A stretch of DNA of 9,068 nucleotides from Thiomonas sp. (GTDB taxonomy: Bacteria; Pseudomonadota; Gammaproteobacteria; Burkholderiales; Burkholderiaceae_C), in assembly GCA_028706735.1 (NCBI GenBank), contig JAQTVS010000096.1:1-9068 (forward strand), in the 5' to 3' direction. Made by a program: the position numbers and the translations under genes. Shown here in pieces: positions 1 through 6,015 of this stretch. The first letter of the stretch is position 1, and each line of letters opens with the position of its first letter. The notes under the pieces are model-generated. The model did no database searches. It was not told where the DNA came from and saw nothing but the letters and a program-made list of their open reading frames with translations.

Positions 1-1
1 C

Positions 2-622
2 AAGGGAAAACCCATCCTCGTGGCTTCTTACGTCAACACCACCTGGTGGCCCTGGCTGGAAAACAAGTACGGCTTCACGCAGTCTCAGCAGCGTCCCTAT
101 ACCTTCAATGTCGCCCAGTTTCTGCAGAACAAGAATCTCTCGCAGCAGGGCTATGTCGGCTCCGAGCCGCTGATGATCGAGCAGGGCGGAGAGAAGCCGG
201 TGGTGTTCCTGCTGTCCGACTACGGTTGGCCGGCCTACGCCGAAACCATCGACACCACGCGTAGCCTGATCGACAAGAAGCCCCAGGCCGTGGCGGCCTT
301 CGTCAAAGCGTCTGTCGAGGGCTGGAAGTCCTACCTCGCCGATCCCGCCCCGGGCAACAAGCTGATCGTCGAAGCCGACCCCAAGCAGTCCCCCGAGCAA
401 CTCGCGTTCGGCCTGAGCATGATGAAGAAATACCAGCTTGTCACCGGTGGTGATGCGGCCAAGCTCGGCATAGGCGCCATGACCGATGCACGCTGGAAAG
501 AGATGTTCGATTTCATGGTGCAGAACAAGATGGCGCCCGCCAGCTTCGACTATCGCAAGGTCTACGACCTTCAGTTCATCAAGGCCATCAAGGTGCTGCC
601 CGATGCAGCCGATCTCAAGTAA
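2..622 (+). CDS. NMT1/THI5-like ABC substrate-binding protein, first tandem copy (5' end outside window)
   Basis: This is the C-terminal ~206 residues of a periplasmic binding protein. The frame is open to the left edge, and the GTG at position 20 is an internal codon: the residues around it match the interior of the next gene. Landmarks shared with the downstream copy are TWWPWLE, QQRPY, GYVG-EPL, GGEKPVVFLL, AAFVKAS-EGWKSYLADP, GIGAMTDARWK and FDYRK-YDLQFIK. By hand alignment about 136 of 200 residues are identical to the second copy. The NMT1/THI5 family binds small ligands such as thiamine-pyrimidine precursors, riboflavin, taurine or sulfonates and passes them to an ABC permease; the ligand here cannot be read from sequence. 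Only 26 bases separate its stop from the next gene, so the two are probably co-transcribed. Family call is firm; substrate is unknown. Confidence 0.88.
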   Translation, partial: KGKPILVASYVNTTWWPWLENKYGFTQSQQRPYTFNVAQFLQNKNLSQQGYVGSEPLMIEQGGEKPVVFLLSDYGWPAYAETIDTTRSLIDKKPQAVAAFVKASVEGWKSYLADPAPGNKLIVEADPKQSPEQLAFGLSMMKKYQLVTGGDAAKLGIGAMTDARWKEMFDFMVQNKMAPASFDYRKVYDLQFIKAIKVLPDAADLK

Positions 623-648
623 CCCCCTTTTTTCCTGCCCCAGCCTCC

Positions 649-1659
649 ATGATCATGTCCATTCGTCACCTCGTCTCTGTCGCATTGATTTCCCTGGGTG
701 CGCTGGCATCCCTGCCTGCGGCCAGCGCTCAGGCGCTGCCCAAGCTCAAACTCTGCACCAGTTGGTTTCCGCAAGCCGAGCAGGGCGGCTTCTATCAGGC
801 GCTCGCGCTCGGCCTCTACAAGAAGGCCGGGCTGGATGTGAATATCCAACCCGGCGGGCCGCAGATCAACGGCCAGCAGTTGCTCGCCAGCGGCTCATGC
901 GACTTTTACACCGGCTATCCGATGCAGACGATGCAGGCAGTCGAGCGCGGTGCGCCGGTCGCCACGGTGGCAGCGTTCTTCCAGAGAGATCCCCAGGCGC
1001 TGATCGCGCACCAGGGCATCAAGTCGCTGGCCGAACTCAAGGGCAAGCCCATCATGGTGGCGCAGTACGCCAACGCCACCTGGTGGCCATGGCTGGAGGG
1101 CAAGTTTGGCTACACCAAGGCGCAGCAGCGGCCTTACAACGCCAGCGTCGCCCCCTTTCTGCACGACAAGGACATGTCCATGCAGGGCTATGTCGGCAAC
1201 GAGCCGTTGGCCATCGAGAAAGGCGGCGAGAAGCCCGTGGTCTTCCTTCTGGCCGATGACGGCTGGATGGCCTACGGCAAGACCATCGACACCCGCACCG
1301 CTCTCATCAAGGAGCATCCGCAGTGGGTGGCTGCCTTCGTCAAAGCCTCGCTCGAAGGCTGGAAGTCGTATCTGGCCGATCCCGCTGCGGGCGACAAACT
1401 CATCACAGAGGCCAACCCCAAGCAGAGCGCCGAGCAGATCGATTTCTCCATCCGCATGCTCAAGAGGTACCAGATCGTCACGGGCGACGAAGCGCAGACG
1501 CTAGGCATCGGCGCCATGACGGACGCGCGCTGGAAAGCCATGTTCGATTACATGGTGCAGAACAAGATGCTGCCCGCCGGCTTCGACTACCGCAAGGCCT
1601 ACGACCTGCAGTTCATCAAGGAACTGCGCATCCTGCCCAGCAAGTCCGACGGCTCCTGA
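649..1659 (+). CDS. NMT1/THI5-like ABC substrate-binding protein, second tandem copy (complete)
   Basis: A 336-residue periplasmic solute-binding protein. Residues 1-27 form a clear Sec signal peptide (Arg-His, a hydrophobic core, then Ala-Ser-Ala before Gln28). The mature part begins with the type-II binding-protein strand KLKLCTSWFPQAEQGGFYQA, followed by a short GLYKKAGLDV-IQPGG segment typical of the NMT1/THI5 family, then LASGSCDFYTGYP, which lines the cleft in related proteins. The aromatic-rich TWWPW motif is kept in both copies. An ATG two codons downstream (655) is an equally possible start; neither has a good Shine-Dalgarno, so I chose the first. The protein should capture a small ligand and deliver it to the permease encoded next. 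The two copies may bind different but related ligands, which is inference from their ~32% divergence. Confidence 0.92.
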   Translation: MIMSIRHLVSVALISLGALASLPAASAQALPKLKLCTSWFPQAEQGGFYQALALGLYKKAGLDVNIQPGGPQINGQQLLASGSCDFYTGYPMQTMQAVERGAPVATVAAFFQRDPQALIAHQGIKSLAELKGKPIMVAQYANATWWPWLEGKFGYTKAQQRPYNASVAPFLHDKDMSMQGYVGNEPLAIEKGGEKPVVFLLADDGWMAYGKTIDTRTALIKEHPQWVAAFVKASLEGWKSYLADPAAGDKLITEANPKQSAEQIDFSIRMLKRYQIVTGDEAQTLGIGAMTDARWKAMFDYMVQNKMLPAGFDYRKAYDLQFIKELRILPSKSDGS

Positions 1660-1707
1660 AGCCAGCGCCTGAGCACCTTGTCTGCCAACCTCCAGCACCG
1701 CAACGCC

Positions 1708-2508
1708 ATGACCCCTGCTGCCTTGCTACAACAACCGCGCGTTCTCCGCGTCGCCGCACCCCTGGGGGTGGGCGTGCTGTTTCTGCTGATCTGGCAACTG
1801 GTGGTCGAGGTCGGCCACATTCCCTCTTATCTGCTGCCGGGCCCGCTGCTCATCGCGCAGGCGCTGGTGGCGCATGCGCCCACGCTGTTCTTCGCGCTGC
1901 TGATGACTCTCAAAGTCACCTTCTTCGCCTTTCTTGCCGCCACGCTGCTGGGCACGCTGGCGGCGCTGCTGTTCGCCCAGAGCCGCTGGCTGGAAATGAG
2001 CCTGTTTCCCTATGCGGTGATGTTGCAGGTCACCCCCATTGTGGCGATTGCCCCGTTGATCATCATCTGGATCAAGAACACTGAATTGGCGCTGGTGGTG
2101 TGCGCCACCATCATCGCCATTTTTCCCATCATCTCCAACACCACCCTGGGTCTCAACAGCGTCAGCGGCAACCTCAACAATCTGTTCACCCTGTATCGCG
2201 CCTCGCGCTGGCAGCGCTTGGTGCGGCTGCGCATCCCCGGCGCCTTGCCCTATTTTTTCGGCGGCCTGCGCATCAGCAGCGGCCTGGCGCTGATAGGCGC
2301 CGTGGTCGCCGAGTTTGTCGCGGGGACGGGTGGGCAGGGCTCGGGGCTGGCTTATCAAATCCTGCAGTCGGGCTACAACCTGCAGATCCCCGAGATGTTC
2401 GCCGCGCTCATCCTGCTGACCCTTGCAGGCGTGGCGCTGTTCGTGCTGATGGTGCTGCTGTCCAAGCTGGCGCTGAAGAACTGGCACGAGAGTGCAATGG
2501 ATCGTTGA
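1708..2508 (+). CDS. ABC transporter permease, SsuC/TauC/ThiX-like
   Basis: A 266-residue inner-membrane permease of the binding-protein-dependent transport family (BPD_transp_1). The first membrane span is near residues 16-33, followed by several more hydrophobic spans. The EAA-type cytoplasmic loop that contacts the ATPase is at about residues 164-184 (RASRWQRLVRLRIPGALPYF), followed by GGLRISSGLALIGAVVAEF, highly typical of permeases for sulfonates, nitrate, taurine and pyrimidines. I chose the ATG at 1708; an in-frame TTG at 1678 would add ten hydrophilic residues, and neither has a convincing ribosome-binding site. The gene lies 48 bases after the second binding protein and only 6 bases before the oxygenase, so it sits in one operon. 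Its partner ATPase is not in the window. Confidence 0.92.
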   Translation: MTPAALLQQPRVLRVAAPLGVGVLFLLIWQLVVEVGHIPSYLLPGPLLIAQALVAHAPTLFFALLMTLKVTFFAFLAATLLGTLAALLFAQSRWLEMSLFPYAVMLQVTPIVAIAPLIIIWIKNTELALVVCATIIAIFPIISNTTLGLNSVSGNLNNLFTLYRASRWQRLVRLRIPGALPYFFGGLRISSGLALIGAVVAEFVAGTGGQGSGLAYQILQSGYNLQIPEMFAALILLTLAGVALFVLMVLLSKLALKNWHESAMDR

Positions 2509-2514
2509 GCAGAC

Positions 2515-3420
2515 ATGCCTGACCTGTCCATTCCCCTGATTGATTGCGGAGGCATGCGCCTGGGCGCCGACCCCGCCGCGCTCGGCCAGACGCTGTGCGC
2601 GGCGGCGCAGGACAGCGGTTTCATGCGCCTGCGCAACACAGGCCTGGATGCTGCCCTGCTGCAACGCGCCTTCGCCTCGAGCAAGCGATTTTTCGCCTTG
2701 CCCGATGCCGCCAAGGAAGCGCTGCGCTACCGCGACATCCAGCGCAACCACGGCTATGTCGCCATCGGCCAGGAGGCGCTCGATCCGCTGGCCTCGGCCG
2801 ATCGCAAGGAGAGCTTCACCATGCGTGACGCTCTGCGTTCGGCAAGCGATGTCACCGCCTGGCCCGACCCTGCATTTCGCAACGATGCTCTGGCCTTGTT
2901 CGCCGCGGCGCGCGCCTTGGCGGAAGGCCTGCTCGACGCCATTGGCCTCGCGCTCGGACTGCGTCCGGGCTATTTCGCGCAGCGTCACCAGGGCGAGAAC
3001 CAGACCCTGCGCTTTCTGCACTATCCGCCGCGGTATGGCGGAGATCTTGCTGCGGGCGCCGGTGCGCACACCGACTACGGCAGTCTCACCCTGCTGTGGC
3101 AGGACGGCAATCCAGGTCTGGAGGTGCGCGCGGCAGAGGGGGCCTGGTTGCCTGTGCCGGCCGACGCCGATGCCGTGGTGATGAACACCGGCGACTTGCT
3201 GGAGCGCTGGAGCAATGGCCGCTTTCGCTCCACCTTGCACCGCGTGTGTCCTCTGCAACCGTGGCACAGCCGCTATTCCATCGCCTTTTTCTCCGATCCG
3301 GATGACGCCGTGCTGGTGTCTCCGCTGGCAGGGTGCGTGCCTGCCGGACAGTCACCCGCGTATCCGCCCATTACCGCGCGTGACCACATCCTGCGCAAGC
3401 TCGCGGCCAGTTATGGCTGA
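2515..3420 (+). CDS. Isopenicillin N synthase-family 2-oxoglutarate/Fe(II) dioxygenase
   Basis: A 301-residue cytoplasmic non-heme iron oxygenase. The N-terminal DIOX_N part opens with IPLIDCGG and contains SGFMRLRNTGLD and the KRFFALP segment. The jelly-roll core follows HYPP at 169-172. The iron ligands are visible: His185 and Asp187 in GAHTDYGSLTLL, and His242 in STLHRV. Arg253 and Ser255 (RYS) form the usual 2-oxoglutarate carboxylate clamp. All catalytic residues are present and the length is typical, so it should be active. The start is 6 bases after the permease stop, which suggests translational coupling and a role in modifying the imported ligand. Relatives include thymine 7-hydroxylase, gibberellin and ethylene-forming enzymes and IPNS itself, so the family alone does not give the substrate. 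Confidence 0.92.
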   Translation: MPDLSIPLIDCGGMRLGADPAALGQTLCAAAQDSGFMRLRNTGLDAALLQRAFASSKRFFALPDAAKEALRYRDIQRNHGYVAIGQEALDPLASADRKESFTMRDALRSASDVTAWPDPAFRNDALALFAAARALAEGLLDAIGLALGLRPGYFAQRHQGENQTLRFLHYPPRYGGDLAAGAGAHTDYGSLTLLWQDGNPGLEVRAAEGAWLPVPADADAVVMNTGDLLERWSNGRFRSTLHRVCPLQPWHSRYSIAFFSDPDDAVLVSPLAGCVPAGQSPAYPPITARDHILRKLAASYG

Positions 3421-3439
3421 TCCAGCGCCGCCCACTTTC

Positions 3440-3460
3440 ACCGCGCCTCTGCAGCGCGGT
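3440..3460 (+). terminator. Hairpin downstream of the oxygenase gene, possible weak terminator or attenuator
   Basis: A perfect 7-base-pair stem ACCGCGC / GCGCGGT with a 7-base loop begins 20 bases past the oxygenase stop codon. A run of four T residues lies about 14 bases further on, too far for a classic intrinsic terminator. It could end or dampen transcription before the porin gene or act as an RNA 3'-end stabiliser. The stem is seen directly; function is inference. Confidence 0.35.
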
Positions 3461-3520
3461 ATCCGCCACCCGCTTTTCAACTCGGGGAATTCGTCTGGAC
3501 ATCGCTCCAGTTCACTCAGA

Positions 3521-3537
3521 TTGACAACTTTTTGACA
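3521..3537 (+). repeat. Two TTGACA hexamers 11 bases apart upstream of the porin gene
   Basis: TTGACA occurs at 3521-3526 and again at 3532-3537, just before the porin ATG at 3551. Each matches the sigma-70 -35 consensus, but there is no room for a -10 element and leader before the start codon when either is used that way. The 11-base phase is about one helical turn, so a regulator site is possible. The AGGG at 3537-3540 probably serves as the ribosome-binding site for the porin, overlapping the end of the second hexamer. Confidence 0.3.
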
Positions 3538-3550
3538 GGGAAAACACAAC

Positions 3551-4417
3551 ATGAAAACAGGTCGAAACACCGGAAAAACCATCGCAGCCGCATCCATCCT
3601 CGCAGCGAGCTTGGGTGCCGCAGGCACTTCGGCCCAGGCCGCCACCTGGAGCGATGCCTGGATTCACGCGCAATACGGCACGCAGTTTGCGGAGCCCGGA
3701 AACCCCAAGGACATCGCCAAGCGCATCCTCGGCTTTTCCTATGCCAGCGGGGATTCTCTCGGCACCAACTTTTTCAATATGGACGTGCTGATGTCCGACT
3801 CTTCCGATCCCGAAGCCTGCGCGGCGGGCACGAGTTGCGCGGCAGCGGGGGCGCAGGAGATCTACGCGGTCTACCGCCGCACCTTCTCCTACTCCCAAAT
3901 CAGCGGCAACAAGATCAACTGGGGGCCGATCAACGATGTCCTGCTCGGCATGGGTTTCGACTATTCCAGCAAGAACACCACCTTTGCGCCGCGCGTGCGC
4001 AAATTTCGCATCGGCCCCATGCTCGGCCTGAACGTGCCGGGCTACGCCAAGGTCGGCCTGGAACTTTACAAGGAGAGCAACCACAACGGCTTTAATCCCT
4101 ATCCGCAAGGCGGGGATGTGAACTTCAAGACCACCTACGTGCTGGCGGCGGACTGGGGCATTCCGTTCGCCGGTGGCAGCTTCAAGTGGAGCGGTTACTT
4201 CGACCATATCGGCGCCAAGGGCGACGGAACGGCTCCTGAAACCCTGCTCTCCACCGAAATCATGTATGACGTGGGCAAGGCGCTCTACAGCGTGCCCAAC
4301 AAACTCTGGGCCGGGGTGCAATATCAATACTGGCGCAACAAATTCGGCAACCCGGCGTCCACTGTGCCGGGCGCCAAGGCCAGTACCCCCATGGTGCGTG
4401 TGGAATACCATTTTTGA
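3551..4417 (+). CDS. Outer-membrane beta-barrel protein, Tsx/OmpK nucleoside-channel-like
   Basis: A 288-residue exported protein. Residues 1-30 form a signal peptide (basic start, Ala-rich core, cleavage after Ala-Gln-Ala). The mature 258 residues alternate polar and non-polar residues and end in ...VRVEYHF, the terminal-Phe signal of outer-membrane barrels read by the Bam machinery. Blocks such as WSDAWIHAQYGTQF near the start, GFDYSS-N, VGLELYKESNHNGF, YFDHIGAKG and LWAGVQYQYWRNKFG resemble the Tsx/OmpK channel family, which in enterics passes nucleosides. Cys90 and Cys96 sit in a small insert that may be a disulfide-closed loop. An AGGG lies about ten bases before the ATG. Placement just downstream of the binding-protein/permease/oxygenase genes suggests it admits the same ligand across the outer membrane. 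The barrel call is strong; the Tsx assignment is by recollection of family pattern. Confidence 0.78.
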   Translation: MKTGRNTGKTIAAASILAASLGAAGTSAQAATWSDAWIHAQYGTQFAEPGNPKDIAKRILGFSYASGDSLGTNFFNMDVLMSDSSDPEACAAGTSCAAAGAQEIYAVYRRTFSYSQISGNKINWGPINDVLLGMGFDYSSKNTTFAPRVRKFRIGPMLGLNVPGYAKVGLELYKESNHNGFNPYPQGGDVNFKTTYVLAADWGIPFAGGSFKWSGYFDHIGAKGDGTAPETLLSTEIMYDVGKALYSVPNKLWAGVQYQYWRNKFGNPASTVPGAKASTPMVRVEYHF

Positions 4418-4497
4418 TTTTTCGGCGTGTCTGCGTCGGCGCTGATGATTGCGCTCACCGGTGGCGTAGCGCAAGTCGAGGAGATCTGCCTGGGAAG

Positions 4498-4527
4498 CAA
4501 GCGCCGGACTTCGTGCCGGCGCCCTTG
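4498..4527. other. GC-rich inverted repeat between the porin gene and the insertion scar
   Basis: GCGCCGG at 4501-4507 pairs with CCGGCGC at 4516-4522 around an 8-base loop, and CAA/TTG outside it extends the stem across a 2-base bulge. It lies about 80 bases after the porin stop. No T-run follows on either strand, so it is not a textbook terminator, though it may slow polymerase or protect the mRNA end between convergent units. Apart from this stem I see nothing in 4418-4549. Confidence 0.3.
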
Positions 4528-4549
4528 CGGATCGCCGGCGGCAAGTTCG

Positions 4550-4684
4550 CTTATGAACCGGAATCCACCGCGATTTCTCGCGGATGAGCGCTATCGCCTC
4601 CCTGAGCAGCATCCACCAGTTCGGGTCCGGCGCATGCCGGGCGTACGCGTGACCCTGCTCGGTCTTTTCGATGAACGCGAACAT
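4550..4684 (-). other. Unrecognised coding-like stretch, possibly a gene fragment
   Basis: Read from an ATG at 4684 on the minus strand, about 45 residues look protein-like: FAFIEKTEQGHAYARHAP, then a Trp-Trp and LLREAIALIREKSRW, which could form an amphipathic helix. Beyond that the frame turns Arg-rich and runs antisense through the porin gene, as expected of GC-rich non-coding frames. There is no Shine-Dalgarno and I do not recognise a family. It lies beside the IstA fragment, so it may be part of the same scar. Low confidence that it is a gene at all. Confidence 0.15.
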
Positions 4685-4749
4685 GCAGCGAGCTTTTCGG
4701 CTCTTGGTGGTTCTTGTACTGCCTCCAGACACCCCAGCGCGCGTGAGAG

Positions 4750-4905
4750 CATCGATTCATGTGCGAGACCTGCACCCGGTAGTCGATGCCGCCGATCACC
4801 ACGCCTTCCTCGTTCCAGTCGAACCGGAAGGCCTCTCCCAGTTCGAAGGCCAGCGGCACGAGGGCGTTGCCCGCAGACCCCTGGCCTTCGCTCACGCGCT
4901 GAAAT
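4750..4905 (-). pseudogene. Fragment of an IS21-family IstA transposase
   Basis: About 50 residues of the IstA integrase-like catalytic core remain: SAGNALVPLAFELGEAF, then RFDWNEEGVVIGGIDYRVQV and SHM. The pattern (A)LVPL-FE-GEAF-FDW-EEG--IGG---R-QV-H is the IS21 IstA signature around the first catalytic Asp (the D of FDW). Just after SHM the expected KLCASRAF... block is missing and the frame becomes unrelated. The N-terminal helix-turn-helix half, the rest of the DDE domain and the partner istB are all absent, so this is a dead remnant. Its upstream edge overlaps the last codons of the toxin remnant in another frame. Family call is from remembered motif patterns, not a search. Confidence 0.6.
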
Positions 4906-5176
4906 CGACCCGAAACCGGTCGATCTGGTGCATCCGCTCATGCAGGAAGGTCACGATGCCGATGTCCTCATTCAAGAGTCGGCGCCAATAGACAAAGAGC
5001 CGCTCGTACCGGAAAAAATAGCCTGCAATACCAAAGTCGGCCGGAATGCGCCTGGAAGGTGTCCGGTGAGCATCAATGCCGTCGAACGCCTCGAACAGTC
5101 CGTTGATGTCGCGGTCGGCTTGTTCCGTGCCCCGACGATCACGCGTGCAGCGATAGATGTTCAGCAGGGCCTTCAC
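4892..5176 (-). pseudogene. N-terminally truncated RelE/ParE-family toxin remnant
   Basis: A 94-codon frame with features of the ParE family: LLNIYRCTRDRRGTEQAD corresponds to the usual D-L--I--YT---WG--QA- helix, and the end has GYFFRYERLFVYWRR, then IGIVTFLHERMHQIDRF, matching the ParE pattern GY--Y--G-H-IFYR ... V-ILH-RMD--RH. The family's first strand (about ten residues, often -Y-LSP-A--D) is missing, and conserved Tyr and Trp positions of the first helix are Cys and Arg. The only start at the junction is GTG at 5176, which overlaps the nitrilase stop as GTGA. No ParD-type antitoxin gene is adjacent; the expected upstream position is taken by the nitrilase. ParE toxins inhibit gyrase, but this one is probably inactive. 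It could alternatively be a translated coupled ORF, which I consider less likely. Confidence 0.55.
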
Positions 5177-5976
5177 ACTACCCGATGCCCCAACGCGGGC
5201 AGGCTCTCGCGGTGTTTGGCGATGCGGTCGCGGTCGAGGGTGGCGGTGACGACGGCTTCGCCTTCGGCCTGCATGGACAGCACCTCGCCCCAGGGGTCGA
5301 TGATCATGCTGTGGCCCCAGGTGCGGCGGCCGTTTTCATGCACGCCGCCCTGCGCGCTGCCGAGGACGTAGGCGAGATTTTCGATGGCGCGGGCGCGCAG
5401 CAGCACCTCCCAGTGCTTTTCGCCGGTGGTGTGGGTGAAGGCGGCGGGGAGCAGGTAGGCATCGCACGCGGACGGCTGTGACAGCGCCCGGAACAGCTCG
5501 GGAAAGCGCAGGTCGTAGCAGATGGTCAGGCCGATGCGCAGGCCTTCGCAGTCGAAGGCGACGGGCTGGGCGCCGGGGGTGATGCTGTCGGCTTCGGCGT
5601 AGCGCTCCGCGCCGCGCTGGAAGGCGAACAGATGCATTTTGTCGTAGCGCGCGGCCAATTCTCCCGCGGGGTTGAACACCAGGGTGGTGTTGAGCACGCG
5701 GCTTGGGTCGGGGCTCTCCAATGGCAGGGTGCCGCCGGCCACCCACAGGCCAAGGCGGCGTGCGGTGCTGGCGAGAAAGTCTTGGATGGGGCCGCTGCCG
5801 GGTTTTTCGCGCACGCGCAATTTGTCGGCGTCGGTCTGGCCCATGAGGCAGAAGTATTCGGGCAGCACGGCGAGGCGGGCGCCTTGGGCGGCGGCCTGTT
5901 CGAGCAGGCTTTGGGCGCGTTGCAGGTTGGCGGCAACGGAGGCGCCGGAAACCATTTGCAGGGCGGCGATTTTCAT
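5173..5976 (-). CDS. Nitrilase-superfamily carbon-nitrogen hydrolase (Nit1/Nit2-like amidase)
   Basis: A complete 267-residue cytoplasmic amidase. The catalytic triad is visible: Glu40 in VLPEYF, Lys113 in YDKMHLF and the nucleophile Cys153 in GLTICYDLRFPEL. Further family landmarks are NTTLVF near 96-101, a TTGEKHWEVLLRARAIEN block and GHSMIIDPWGEVL. The C-terminus ends LPALGHRVV, close to the usual ending, so it is not truncated. Relatives of the Nit1 branch hydrolyse deaminated glutathione as a metabolite-repair step; Nit2-type relatives act on omega-amides such as 2-oxoglutaramate. Sequence alone does not settle which. It follows yhdP by 39 bases on the same strand and is probably in the same operon. 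In many beta-proteobacteria tldD comes next, but here it is not present. Confidence 0.93.
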   Translation of the reverse strand: MKIAALQMVSGASVAANLQRAQSLLEQAAAQGARLAVLPEYFCLMGQTDADKLRVREKPGSGPIQDFLASTARRLGLWVAGGTLPLESPDPSRVLNTTLVFNPAGELAARYDKMHLFAFQRGAERYAEADSITPGAQPVAFDCEGLRIGLTICYDLRFPELFRALSQPSACDAYLLPAAFTHTTGEKHWEVLLRARAIENLAYVLGSAQGGVHENGRRTWGHSMIIDPWGEVLSMQAEGEAVVTATLDRDRIAKHRESLPALGHRVV

Positions 5977-6015
5977 GGCGTCGTGGTGTGAAGCGGCTGA
6001 TGGGTCGAGCTTACG

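Noticed and set aside
620..635. Pyrimidine tract with six T residues between the two binding-protein genes as a terminator
   Set aside because: No GC-rich stem precedes it, and the 26-base spacing between paralogous genes argues for co-transcription.
1678..1707. TTG at 1678 as the permease start
   Set aside because: It adds only ten hydrophilic residues with no better ribosome-binding site; the ATG at 1708 gives a length usual for the family.
1726..3267. Long minus-strand open frame (about 513 codons) opposite the permease and oxygenase genes
   Set aside because: It is antisense to two genes with clear family motifs; its translation is rich in Gln, Arg, His, Gly and Ala and shows no domain pattern, as expected for a shadow frame in GC-rich DNA.
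3512..4732. Long minus-strand open frame (about 406 codons) opposite the porin
   Set aside because: Most of it is antisense to the barrel gene, which has a signal peptide, ribosome-binding site and terminal Phe. Only its first part, inside the scar, looked protein-like and is listed separately with low confidence.
4427..5371. Plus-strand open frame of about 314 codons across the scar
   Set aside because: It runs opposite the IstA and ParE remnants and the nitrilase end; its composition is Arg/Pro/Ser-rich with no recognisable motif or ribosome-binding site.
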